Below are positions 54,961 through 64,000 of a stretch of 64,000 nucleotides of DNA, piece after piece (position 1 is the stretch's first letter; the number at the start of each line of letters is the position of its first letter). The notes beneath the pieces were generated by a model. It was not told where the DNA came from, did not search any database, and saw only the letters and a list, made by a program, of their open reading frames with translations. The DNA comes from Rhodococcus oxybenzonivorans (lineage in GTDB: Bacteria; Actinomycetota; Actinomycetes; Mycobacteriales; Mycobacteriaceae): the NCBI RefSeq assembly GCF_003130705.1, contig NZ_CP021354.1:4340001-4404000 (forward strand). Reading direction: 5' to 3'. The translations under genes were made by a program, and so were the position numbers.

Positions 54961-55365
54961 GTGACCGGTCGATGCCCCTGCCTGTTCGGTGAGCCGTACG
55001 ACGACTGCTGCGGACGGTTCCACCGCGGCGAGGCCACCGCCCCGACCGCCGAGCGGCTCATGCGGTCCCGTTTCAGCGCCTTCGCCGTCCTCGACGCCGA
55101 CTATCTCCTGGCAACCTGGCATCCGAGCACCCGGCCTGACGACCTCGACCTCGACCCCGCGCAGCGGTGGACCCGGCTCGACATCCTCGGGTCGAGCGGC
55201 GGAGGACTCCTCGACACCGCCGGCACTGTCGAGTTCCGGGCCCATTTCGTGTTGGACGGCGAGCGCGGCTCGCTCCACGAGAACAGCCGTTTCGTCCGCG
55301 TGGACGGTCGGTGGCTGTATCTCGACGCACATGCGGCGCCGGGGCGGCGGCTCCCGCGTGTCTGA
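54961..55365 (+). CDS. YchJ-family (UPF0225) protein with SEC-C-like zinc motif
   Basis: A 134 aa protein that starts with a zinc-type motif CPCLFGEPYDDCC and continues with the YchJ middle domain (LMRSRFSAFAVLDADYLLATWHPSTRP, an NTF2-like fold). Function is unknown. GTG 54961 has a nearby GGAG; GTG 54937, which overlaps the fadD stop (GTGA), would add 8 residues and is a realistic alternative. It ends 24 bases before the lipoprotein gene. Confidence 0.82.
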   Translation: MTGRCPCLFGEPYDDCCGRFHRGEATAPTAERLMRSRFSAFAVLDADYLLATWHPSTRPDDLDLDPAQRWTRLDILGSSGGGLLDTAGTVEFRAHFVLDGERGSLHENSRFVRVDGRWLYLDAHAAPGRRLPRV

Positions 55366-55389
55366 TCGCCCCCGGCTTACGATCGAAAC

Positions 55390-55992
55390 ATGAACAACCA
55401 CCGGATCGGCCCCGTCGCTGTCTTCGCCGCCTGCGCGCTGGCCCTGACACTCACCGGATGTTCGGAGTCGAACTCCGCCAGCAGTGTCGCGGCGACGTCA
55501 CCCGCCGCCGCGGCGACCACGAGCACCGCACTCGAACCCGACGCATCGACGGTCCCGACCGACGCGTCGCCGAAGTCGTCCGAGGCGTCCGGTCCGGCGA
55601 AACTGACGGTGACCGACATCCGGATCGGTCGGCATGAGGGCTTCGATCGAGTGGTCTACGAACTCGGCGGAACGGGCACGCCGGGCTGGCGGGTCGAGTA
55701 CGTCGACGAGGCCGTCCAGGACGGCAGCGGCAGGTCGATCCCGATGTCGGGCAACGGAATTCTCCAAGTGCTGATCGACGGCTCCGCATATCCCTTCGAC
55801 AGCGGCGTGGAAGGGTATGCCGGTCCGAACCCATTGCCCGGGGATTCCGGCGGGGTAGTGACCGAGGTCAACGGTGCCCTCGTCTTCGAAGGTGTCACCC
55901 AATCGTTCATCGGCGTGACGCGCCCCGACAGGCCGTTTACGGTGTCGAGTTTGTCGGGACCGACGAGGGTGGTCGTCGACATCGCGAGGTAG
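55390..55992 (+). CDS. Putative lipoprotein with AMIN-like domain
   Basis: A 200 aa exported protein. The signal peptide ends in the lipobox LTGC (Cys at residue about 24), followed by a Ser/Ala/Thr-rich linker to about 68. A beta-rich domain follows: LTVTDIRIGRHEGFDRVVYELGG ... GVTRPDRPFTVSSLSGPTRVVVDIAR. This matches AMIN-like domains of actinobacterial lipoproteins that may bind cell-wall glycans. ATG 55390 follows the YchJ gene closely. Confidence 0.82.
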   Translation: MNNHRIGPVAVFAACALALTLTGCSESNSASSVAATSPAAAATTSTALEPDASTVPTDASPKSSEASGPAKLTVTDIRIGRHEGFDRVVYELGGTGTPGWRVEYVDEAVQDGSGRSIPMSGNGILQVLIDGSAYPFDSGVEGYAGPNPLPGDSGGVVTEVNGALVFEGVTQSFIGVTRPDRPFTVSSLSGPTRVVVDIAR

Positions 55993-56054
55993 GAAGCACG
56001 CTCGGCACCCCAGCGCTTGACCTCGAGTTCGGTTCAGGTTCTACCGTCGTGTCA

Positions 56055-56078
56055 TACCCACGCTCTACCGTGTGGGTA
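56055..56078 (+). promoter_or_regulatory. Inverted repeat upstream of the ABC exporter
   Basis: TACCCAC (56055-56061) and GTGGGTA (56072-56078) form perfect 7-base arms 10 bases apart. They end 19 bases before the exporter ATG, next to its AGGAGG site. This is a likely repressor operator. Confidence 0.5.
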
Positions 56079-56097
56079 GCGACAGGAGGCCGCCGGC

Positions 56098-58005
56098 ATG
56101 AGCATGGAAGTCACAGCGTGGAACGCGATGTACAACGCGATGCACGCCCAGGAGGATCGTCGACCGTTCTCGCGCACCACCTTGCGGCGGATCGCCCGTT
56201 TCGCCGCGCCGCACCGACGGAGCCTGGCGTGGTACCTCCTGCTCAGCGTGATCACCGCAGCGCTGGCCGTGGCCACACCGGTGCTCGCCGGCCGCGTGGT
56301 GGAGGCGATCATCGACGGCGACGCCGTGTCCGCCGTGGTCCGTCTGGCCGGGCTCATCGCGCTCATCGCCGTCCTCGAGGCCGCTCTGGGCCTGTGGACG
56401 CGATGGTTGTCGGCGAGCATCGGCGAGAACCTGATCCTCGATCTGCGAACCGCGGTGTTCGACCATGTGCAGCGCATGCCCATCGCGTTCTTCACCCGCA
56501 CCCGCACAGGTGCCCTCGTGAGCCGCCTCAACAACGACGTGATCGGAGCGCAGCGCGCGTTCAGTGACACGCTCTCCGGTGTCGCCGCCAACCTTGTGAC
56601 GCTCGGTATCACCCTCATCGTCATGATCGGAATCTCCTGGCAGATCACCCTCCTCGCGCTGCTGCTGCTGCCGATCTTCGTGCTGCCCGCCCGCCGGATG
56701 GGTGCCCGGCTCGCGCAGCTCAACCGGGAGGCCGCCAACTACAACTCGGTCATGAGCACCCAGATGACCGAACGCTTCTCGGCACCGGGAGCCACCCTCG
56801 TGAAGCTGTTCGGCCGCCCCTCAGAAGAGTCCGCCGAATTCGCGGTCCGGGCCCGGCGGGTCCGCAACATCGGGGTCCGGACGGCGATGTTGCAGTCGGT
56901 GTTCGTCACCGCGCTCACATTGGTGTCGGCGTTGGCGCTGGCCCTCGTCTACGGTCTCGGCGGGTTCTACGCATTGCGCGGTCAGCTCGACGCCGGCGCC
57001 GTCGTCGCCATGGCGATGCTCCTCACCCGGTTGTACTCACCGCTCACCGCGCTCGCCAGTGCCCGCGTCGACGTGATGAGCGCGCTCGTCAGTTTCGAGC
57101 GCGTCTTCGAGGTTCTGGATCTGCAACCGCTGATCCAGGAAAAGCCAGACGCCACGGTAGTGCCCGACGGCCCCGTGTCGGTGGAATTCCGGAATGTGGA
57201 GTTCGCCTATCCGGCCGCCGACAAGGTGTCGCTGGCATCCCTCGAGGAGGTCGCGACCCTCGACACCCGGGAGGGCGTCGAGGTACTGCACGGAGTGTCG
57301 TTCCGTGCCGAACCCGGCCAGATGGTCGCCTTGGTAGGATCCTCGGGAGCGGGAAAGTCCACCATTGCCCAGCTCGTCCCGCGGCTCTACGACGTGGATG
57401 CCGGCGTGGTCGAACTCGGCGGCGTCGATGTCCGGGATCTCACCGCCGACTCCGTCCGCGCCACCGTCGGCATGGTGACGCAGGACGGGCACCTCTTCCA
57501 TGACACCGTCCGCGCCAACCTCCTGCTCGCCCGCCCGGGCGCCTCCGCCGCCGAACTGGACGAGGTGCTGGAACGGGCCAGGCTCACCGAACTGGTGGCG
57601 GCGCTGCCCGACGGCCTCGACACGGTGGTCGGGGAACGTGGCTATCGGCTCTCCGGCGGTGAGCGACAACGACTGACCATCGCCCGACTGCTGCTCGCCC
57701 ATCCGCGCGTCGTCATCCTCGACGAGGCCACCGCGCATCTCGATTCGACGTCGGAGGCGGCGGTGCAGGAGGCACTGGGCGAGGCACTGGCCGGACGAAC
57801 CGCCGTGGTGATCGCACACCGGCTCTCCACCGTCCGCGCCGCCGACCTGATTCTCGTGATCGAGGCCGGACGAGTCGTCGAACGCGGCACCCACAGCGAA
57901 CTCCTCGCCCTGGGTGGCCGCTACCAGGAGCTGTACCGCACCCAGTTCGACACGGGTACCCAGTCGTCGCCCACCCTGACGGAGGTCATCTCGGCTACGA
58001 CGTAA
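56098..58005 (+). CDS. ABC exporter, fused permease-ATPase
   Basis: A 635 aa half-transporter. Six membrane helices (about residues 40-340) are followed by an ATPase with Walker A GSSGAGKST, signature LSGGERQR, Walker B VVILDEATAHLDS and switch His in VVIAHRLST. It acts as a homodimer or with an unknown partner; lipid or drug export is typical. ATG 56098 has AGGAGG. An inverted repeat just upstream suggests induction by a ligand-sensing repressor. The 3' end overlaps the convergent maltokinase gene by 11 bases. Confidence 0.9.
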   Translation: MSMEVTAWNAMYNAMHAQEDRRPFSRTTLRRIARFAAPHRRSLAWYLLLSVITAALAVATPVLAGRVVEAIIDGDAVSAVVRLAGLIALIAVLEAALGLWTRWLSASIGENLILDLRTAVFDHVQRMPIAFFTRTRTGALVSRLNNDVIGAQRAFSDTLSGVAANLVTLGITLIVMIGISWQITLLALLLLPIFVLPARRMGARLAQLNREAANYNSVMSTQMTERFSAPGATLVKLFGRPSEESAEFAVRARRVRNIGVRTAMLQSVFVTALTLVSALALALVYGLGGFYALRGQLDAGAVVAMAMLLTRLYSPLTALASARVDVMSALVSFERVFEVLDLQPLIQEKPDATVVPDGPVSVEFRNVEFAYPAADKVSLASLEEVATLDTREGVEVLHGVSFRAEPGQMVALVGSSGAGKSTIAQLVPRLYDVDAGVVELGGVDVRDLTADSVRATVGMVTQDGHLFHDTVRANLLLARPGASAAELDEVLERARLTELVAALPDGLDTVVGERGYRLSGGERQRLTIARLLLAHPRVVILDEATAHLDSTSEAAVQEALGEALAGRTAVVIAHRLSTVRAADLILVIEAGRVVERGTHSELLALGGRYQELYRTQFDTGTQSSPTLTEVISATT

Positions 58006-59379
58006 GCCGGCGGATCGCGCCGAGGGGCAACGACATCCACCGCGGGCGGTTCCGGGCCTCGTACACCACTTCGTAGACGGCCTTGTCCAGTTCGTAGGCG
58101 CGAAGCAGGACTGATGAAGACCGAGGGTCGTCACCGGCGACCGAGGTATATCCCTCGCAGAAGGCCGTTCCGTTGCGGTGGGCCCACTCGCGCGCGCGGA
58201 ACTCGCGCTGCGACGCTGCCGCTTCCGTCACGGAGTCGGCGAGCAGGTGATGTGCGGCGTAATCGAAGGAACGCAGCATGCCCGCGACGTCGCGCAGGCG
58301 GCTGTCCGGTTCCCGCCGCTCGGTCAGCGTCTTGGCGGGTTCTCCCTCGAAGTCGATGAGCAACCACCGTTCGGGGGTTCGGAGCACCTGGCCGAGGTGG
58401 AGGTCGCCGTGAATCCGCTGCACCGTGATGCTCCCCAGCGACTCGGCCTCCGCATACCGTTCCCGAATGGCGGGTGCCACTTCCGCCAACTCGGGAACGA
58501 CCTCGGTAGCCGCCTCCAGACGGCGCAGCATTGCCGCCACCGTCGTGGACGTGACTGCCTTGTCCACGGTGCCGAGCGCCCGCGCGAGGGTGGCATGCAC
58601 CTCGGCGACCGCAGCCCCCATGCGATACGACTCCCCCGCGAAGTCCGTCCCGACCTCGTCTGCGCGGAGGTCCGCCTCCATCAGAAGGTCGCGCACGCTA
58701 CCGAGTGCCATCGTCCACCCGTCCGCCGAATTGGCGGCGAAGTCCTGGACCATCGCCAGGGTCGTTTCGATGCCTTCCACGTCGGATTCGATCCACGCGC
58801 GCAAGGTTGCCACGTACTCGCTGCCTGCCTCGCCGAGTACCCGGTGCATCTCCACGTCCGGGTTCGTCCCCGGGGTCACGAGGCGGAAGATCTTCATCAG
58901 CAACTTGTCCCCGAGCACCACGGACGTATTCGATTGTTCAGCGCCGAGGGTCCGCCCCTTCAGGCCGGGTTCGATGACGCTTCCGGGAGCGGTCCGCAGC
59001 CGGATCGGCCCCGAACCCTGCGGCGACGCGAGCCGTTCCGCGTAGAGATCGATCACTTCGGCGTCGTGCAGGCCGTCGTAGGCGAACCATTCCGAACCGA
59101 CATCTCCGTCGGGCGCAGGTAGCGCCCAGGGCACCAGGTCTTCGGGAAGGTGACTGCGGAAACCGAGCGGCACCTGATAGACCTGCGGTGGCCCGGTCTC
59201 GAAGTCCACCGAGACCAGGAGGTGATCGACCGCGAACCCCGGCACACCGGCGAGAGGCTGGCGCAGCAGAATCCGGACACCGGAAATGGTGTTCCCCTTG
59301 GCAGCGAACCAGCGGCGCTCAGGCAGCCATCGAGCGAGCTGGGGCTCGAGGATGTGGTCGGGGATTGTCGTCGGTTGAT

Positions 59380-59383
<4 letters not shown>
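57995..59383 (-). CDS. mak: Maltokinase
   Basis: A 462 aa kinase of the aminoglycoside phosphotransferase-like fold. It has the catalytic motif [12 protein letters not shown] (HGD, residues about 330-341), the following LLIDFEGEP for magnesium, and an N-terminal cap [14 protein letters not shown] typical of Mak. It phosphorylates maltose to maltose 1-phosphate, the donor for GlgE alpha-glucan synthesis. The GTG start overlaps the treS stop (GTGA). TreS and Mak form a complex in mycobacteria. GlgE and GlgB genes are not in the window. Confidence 0.93.
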
Positions 59384-61215
<1,832 letters not shown>

Positions 61216-61242
61216 TAGCACCTCGGTATGCGACTCGATCAC

Positions 61243-61260
61243 AGGAACCGCGAGGTTCCT
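61243..61260 (-). promoter_or_regulatory. Inverted repeat upstream of treS
   Basis: AGGAACC (61243-61249), GCGA, GGTTCCT (61254-61260): seven-base perfect arms, 28 bases upstream of the chosen treS start. It may be an operator or a 5'-UTR hairpin. Confidence 0.45.
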
Positions 61261-61406
61261 CGGACACTTCCTCGATGGTAGGGCGGGTCAGCCTGAACCG
61301 CTCGGAACGCGTGCCGCGGAGCGTCCCCGAAGGAGGCCGGCAACTTTCCTGACTTCGACGGTAAACGCGGACAGAAGGTGTCCTCTATCAGCGCGAGACT
61401 GTGTTC

Positions 61407-61952
61407 ATGAACGAGACGACGCACGACGACATTTCCGACGAACGCAGCCTGCTGCTGCTCCTACTCGAGCATCAGCGCACCGCGTTCCGCAACGCCATGT
61501 CGGGCCTGACCGAGGAGCAGGCGCGCAGCGTGCCCAGCGCGAGTGAGATGAGTCTGTCCTCACTCCTCAAACACGTGATCGACGGGGAGGAATCGATGAC
61601 GGCCCGCGTTCTGGGAACACCGCGCGCCGAGGGGTCCGACCCGGTTGCCGCATGGAGGGCGGCCTGGAATGTCGCGGAGGACGAAACCGTCGACGTACTC
61701 CTCGCCCGGCTCGATCGAGCCGGGCGAGCCACGGAGGCCGCGATCGCCGCGGAACCCGATCTCGGCAGGGACGTTCACCTCCCCGCCGACGTGGCGAAAT
61801 GGATGACGCCGGGTGTTGTTTTCACTGTCCGTTTCATGCTGGTCCACCAGCTCGAGGAGATGGCCCGCCATGCCGGGCATGCCGACATCATCCGACAGTC
61901 CATCGATGGTGCACGGGCCGATACCCTGGCCGGCGGCACTGCCTGGTCCTGA
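61407..61952 (+). CDS. DinB-like / DUF664 family protein
   Basis: A 181 aa four-helix-bundle protein. Helix 1 begins LLLLLLEHQRTAFRNAMSGLTEEQARSVPSASEMSLSSLLKHVIDGEE, which carries the conserved His of the DinB metal site (KHV), and a second His pair is in MLVHQLEEMARHAGHADIIRQ. Members are mycothiol- or bacillithiol-dependent transferases or of unknown function; a thiol-transferase role fits an actinobacterium but is inferred. ATG 61407 is preferred over GTG 61401 as the family-like start. Confidence 0.78.
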   Translation: MNETTHDDISDERSLLLLLLEHQRTAFRNAMSGLTEEQARSVPSASEMSLSSLLKHVIDGEESMTARVLGTPRAEGSDPVAAWRAAWNVAEDETVDVLLARLDRAGRATEAAIAAEPDLGRDVHLPADVAKWMTPGVVFTVRFMLVHQLEEMARHAGHADIIRQSIDGARADTLAGGTAWS

Positions 61953-62031
61953 CGGGCGCGCAGTGCTCGGGTAGATTCACCGCTCGGACGGCGCTGCAGA
62001 GCCGCCCGAGGAGCGACGACGAGGAGTTCAG

Positions 62032-62664
62032 GTGGACGGTGTGAGCGGAACGCGGCGCGTGGTCGCCGCAGCAGCGGTCGGCATTGTGGCGACTTTCGGT
62101 CTGTCAGGAACGGCGTCGGCCCAGCCCTCGGCATCGAGTGTTCCCGGACTGGCGGAATTGCGCGCCCAGGCGGACAGGCCCGGTGAGCAGGTCGCGGTCG
62201 AGGCCCTGGCCTCGTCCACGGCGCTTCGGGACGTGGCCGGGACGCACACCCCGTTCCTGTACACGGCACCGACAGTGGGCTGCGGCACCGTCGCCCCGGT
62301 CACGCTCACCCTTGCCTCGGGAACCACCGACCCCGCCGCCGCGGCGATCAGCTTCCAGGCGCTCTCCGCCTACCCCGGCGTCGTCCAGTCGTCCGGGCTC
62401 ACCGTCGCGTGGATCAACACCAATACCGGCGCCAGCGGCATCCTGCCGCTCGACGGCGTCACCGAGGGCGGCTACCCGTCGCTGTCGAAGGTTGTGACCA
62501 CCGGACCGGGCACCGTCGTTGCGTCGATCTTCGGCACCGTCGGCTACACCGGCGCCACCTGTTATGTACTGCCCACCGTGGGGACGTTCCTCGTTCCCAC
62601 CGAGGGTCCTCTGCCGGCCGACGCGGCCGGTCAGCCGGCGCCGGCTCCCGCTCCCCCGGCGTAA
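62032..62664 (+). CDS. Secreted protein of unknown function
   Basis: A 210 aa exported protein. A Sec signal peptide (about 1-30; basic GTRR, hydrophobic VVAAAAVGIVATFGL, cleavage near TASA-QP) precedes a beta-rich domain with one cysteine pair (VGCGTVAP ... GATCYVLP) and an Ala/Pro tail APAPAPPA. No enzyme motif is seen. GTG 62032 has GAGGAG 5 bases upstream; GTG 62041 is an alternative. It is convergent with the helicase gene. Confidence 0.75.
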   Translation: MDGVSGTRRVVAAAAVGIVATFGLSGTASAQPSASSVPGLAELRAQADRPGEQVAVEALASSTALRDVAGTHTPFLYTAPTVGCGTVAPVTLTLASGTTDPAAAAISFQALSAYPGVVQSSGLTVAWINTNTGASGILPLDGVTEGGYPSLSKVVTTGPGTVVASIFGTVGYTGATCYVLPTVGTFLVPTEGPLPADAAGQPAPAPAPPA

Positions 62665-62697
62665 TGACCGGGGGCTCGGCAGGGCCTCTTCTCTGCG

Positions 62698-62724
62698 AGC
62701 CGCGCGGGTACTACTCGCGCGGCT
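62698..62724 (+). terminator. Rho-independent-type terminator after the secreted-protein gene
   Basis: AGCCGCGCG (62698-62706) pairs with CGCGCGGCT (62716-62724) over a 9-base loop and is followed by TTCTTCT. The hairpin overlaps the last codons and stop of the convergent helicase gene. Confidence 0.7.
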
Positions 62725-64000
62725 TTCTTCTACTGTCGCGGTCACGCTGGAACTTACCGGCGTCGCGGTCGCCCCGGCCGGGCCTTCCCGAGGGTGGGCC
62801 GGAGTCGGGCTGAAGCTGGATCAGCACACCGGAGATGCGGGTGCGCCGCAGGGCCTCGAGCGTCTCCCGGGACAGGTCTGCGGGTAGTTCCACCAGGCTG
62901 TGATCGGGACGGATGCTGATGTGCCCGAAATCGCTGCGCCGCAGCCCGCCCTCGTTGGCGATGGCACCCACAATGGCGCCGGGCACCACGCGATGCCGCT
63001 TCCCCACCGCGATGCGATAGGTGGCGAGTTCCTGACCCTCCGGGCCCCGCGACCGGGTGGGCGGGCCGTCGTCGAATCGACGGGCCGGACGTTCCCGGGG
63101 TTCCCGCGGTTCACGCTCGCGACGCGGCGGCGGCGGCGGTTCGGGTGACATCAGGAATGCGTCACCGTCGCGCGACTGCACCGCGAGCGCTGCTGCGATG
63201 TCGGCGAGCGGCACGTCGTGCTCCTGCTCGTAGTCCTCGATCATCTTGCGGAACAACGCCAGGTTGTCGGAGGTGAGGCTCTCGGTGATGGAGTCGCCGA
63301 ACTTCGCGACGCGCTGCGCGTTGACGTCGTCGACGCTCGGAAGCTGCATCTCGGCCAGCGGCTGCCGTGTTGCCTTCTCGATCGCCTTGAGGAGGTGCCG
63401 TTCCCGGGGCGCGACGAACAGCAGAGCCTCGCCCGCCCGTCCTGCTCGACCGGTACGGCCGATGCGGTGCACGTAGGACTCCGTGTCGTGCGGAATGTCG
63501 TAGTTCACCACGTGGGAGATGCGGTCGACGTCGAGACCGCGGGCAGCGACGTCGGTGGCGACGAGGATGTCGAGAGCACCACTCTTGAGCTGGCCGATGG
63601 TTCGTTCACGCTGCGCCTGCACGATGTCGCCGTTGATCGCGGCAGCCGAGAACCCGCGGGCGCGCAGGCGTTCGGCAAGATCCTCCGTGGCCTGCTTGGT
63701 GCGCACGAAGATGATCATGGCCTCGAACGACTCCACCTCGAGGACACGGGTGAGAGCGTCGAGCTTGCGCTGATGCGCCACCTGCACGTACCGCTGCGAG
63801 ATGTTGGACGCGGTGGACGTCTTCGACTTCACCGTGATCTCGATGGGATCATGCAGGTACTGCTTGGAAATCTTGCGGATCGCGCCCGGCATGGTGGCCG
63901 AGAACAACGCCACCTGTTTCTGTTCCGGCGTATCGGACAGGATGCGTTCGACGTCTTCCTGGAAGCCCATCTTCAGCATCTCGTCGGCCTCGTCGAGGAC
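62711..64000 (-). CDS. DEAD-box ATP-dependent RNA helicase, C-terminal part
   Basis: The gene runs off the right edge; 429 codons remain, beginning [16 protein letters not shown], so the window starts in motif II. Seen after that are SATMP (III), [17 protein letters not shown] (Ia/IV region), [10 protein letters not shown] (V) and [13 protein letters not shown] (VI). An Arg/Glu/Pro-rich stretch precedes a C-terminal DbpA-like RNA-binding domain ([26 protein letters not shown]). A basic tail ends the protein. It resembles CsdA/DeaD, which remodels ribosomal and mRNA structure, often in the cold. Confidence 0.92.
   Translation of the reverse strand, partial: VLDEADEMLKMGFQEDVERILSDTPEQKQVALFSATMPGAIRKISKQYLHDPIEITVKSKTSTASNISQRYVQVAHQRKLDALTRVLEVESFEAMIIFVRTKQATEDLAERLRARGFSAAAINGDIVQAQRERTIGQLKSGALDILVATDVAARGLDVDRISHVVNYDIPHDTESYVHRIGRTGRAGRAGEALLFVAPRERHLLKAIEKATRQPLAEMQLPSVDDVNAQRVAKFGDSITESLTSDNLALFRKMIEDYEQEHDVPLADIAAALAVQSRDGDAFLMSPEPPPPPRREREPREPRERPARRFDDGPPTRSRGPEGQELATYRIAVGKRHRVVPGAIVGAIANEGGLRRSDFGHISIRPDHSLVELPADLSRETLEALRRTRISGVLIQLQPDSGPPSGRPGRGDRDAGKFQRDRDSRRKPRE

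Overview
The window is high-GC actinobacterial chromosome, most likely from a Rhodococcus of the jostii/opacus type or a close relative. This is inferred from strong G/C third-position bias, frequent GTG starts, GTGA/ATGA coupling, a complete mycofactocin cluster, a KstR-type steroid operator in front of a KshB-like reductase, NDMA-type methanol dehydrogenase, and a TreS-Mak pair. I see no phage, IS element, CRISPR array or tRNA.

Layout. (1) 1-4.5 kb: leucine/isovalerate-type acyl-CoA carboxylase (start of the alpha subunit, complete beta subunit), a divergent TetR regulator and a FadD35-like ligase, resembling the Rv2501c-Rv2506 region of M. tuberculosis. (2) 4.6-10.3 kb: an MFS carrier, a small winged-helix-like protein and an ethanolamine module without microcompartment genes (permease, EutB, EutC). 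(3) 10.4-13.9 kb: DUF779 protein, acetaldehyde-type aldehyde dehydrogenase and a GAF/winged-helix regulator. (4) 14-26.9 kb: the mycofactocin (MFT) locus. On the minus strand it runs mftA (31 aa precursor), mftB, mftC, mftD, OYE1, SDR, OYE2, mftE, mftF, mftG; mftR and the methyltransferase mftM lie on the plus strand. (5) 26.9-34 kb: an HNH/DUF222 protein, methionine aminopeptidase with a small XRE regulator, an ABC exporter and a two-component system. (6) 34-42.8 kb: an iron alcohol dehydrogenase coupled to that two-component system (MnoSR-like arrangement), a PknK-like kinase/ATPase/LuxR protein, and a methanol dehydrogenase-MoxR-VWA operon. (7) 43-64 kb: mostly housekeeping and catabolic genes: kshB, CHAP protein, AlkD-like protein, SPW protein, TetR, MurI-like racemase, ferredoxin reductase-like flavoprotein, two ABC systems, fadD, YchJ-like protein, lipoprotein, mak-treS, DinB-like protein, a secreted protein, and the C-terminal part of a DEAD-box helicase running off the window.

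Common theme. From 6 to 43 kb the genes form an alcohol/amino-alcohol/aldehyde oxidation island built around mycofactocin. Ethanolamine gives acetaldehyde (EutBC), which the aldehyde dehydrogenase oxidises. Methanol-type alcohols are oxidised by an enzyme family whose NAD is tightly bound and is thought to be recycled by mycofactocin. Mycofactocin synthesis, glycosylation, methylation and re-oxidation are encoded in the same block. The promoters of the mft operon, the methanol dehydrogenase and the aldehyde dehydrogenase share a GTGACTC/GAGTCAC element, which may be the signature of a common regulon. The two OYE/FadH-like proteins in the mft operon keep their Fe-S motif but appear to lack both catalytic acid/base residues of E. 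coli FadH; this and the shared promoter element are the most interesting leads.
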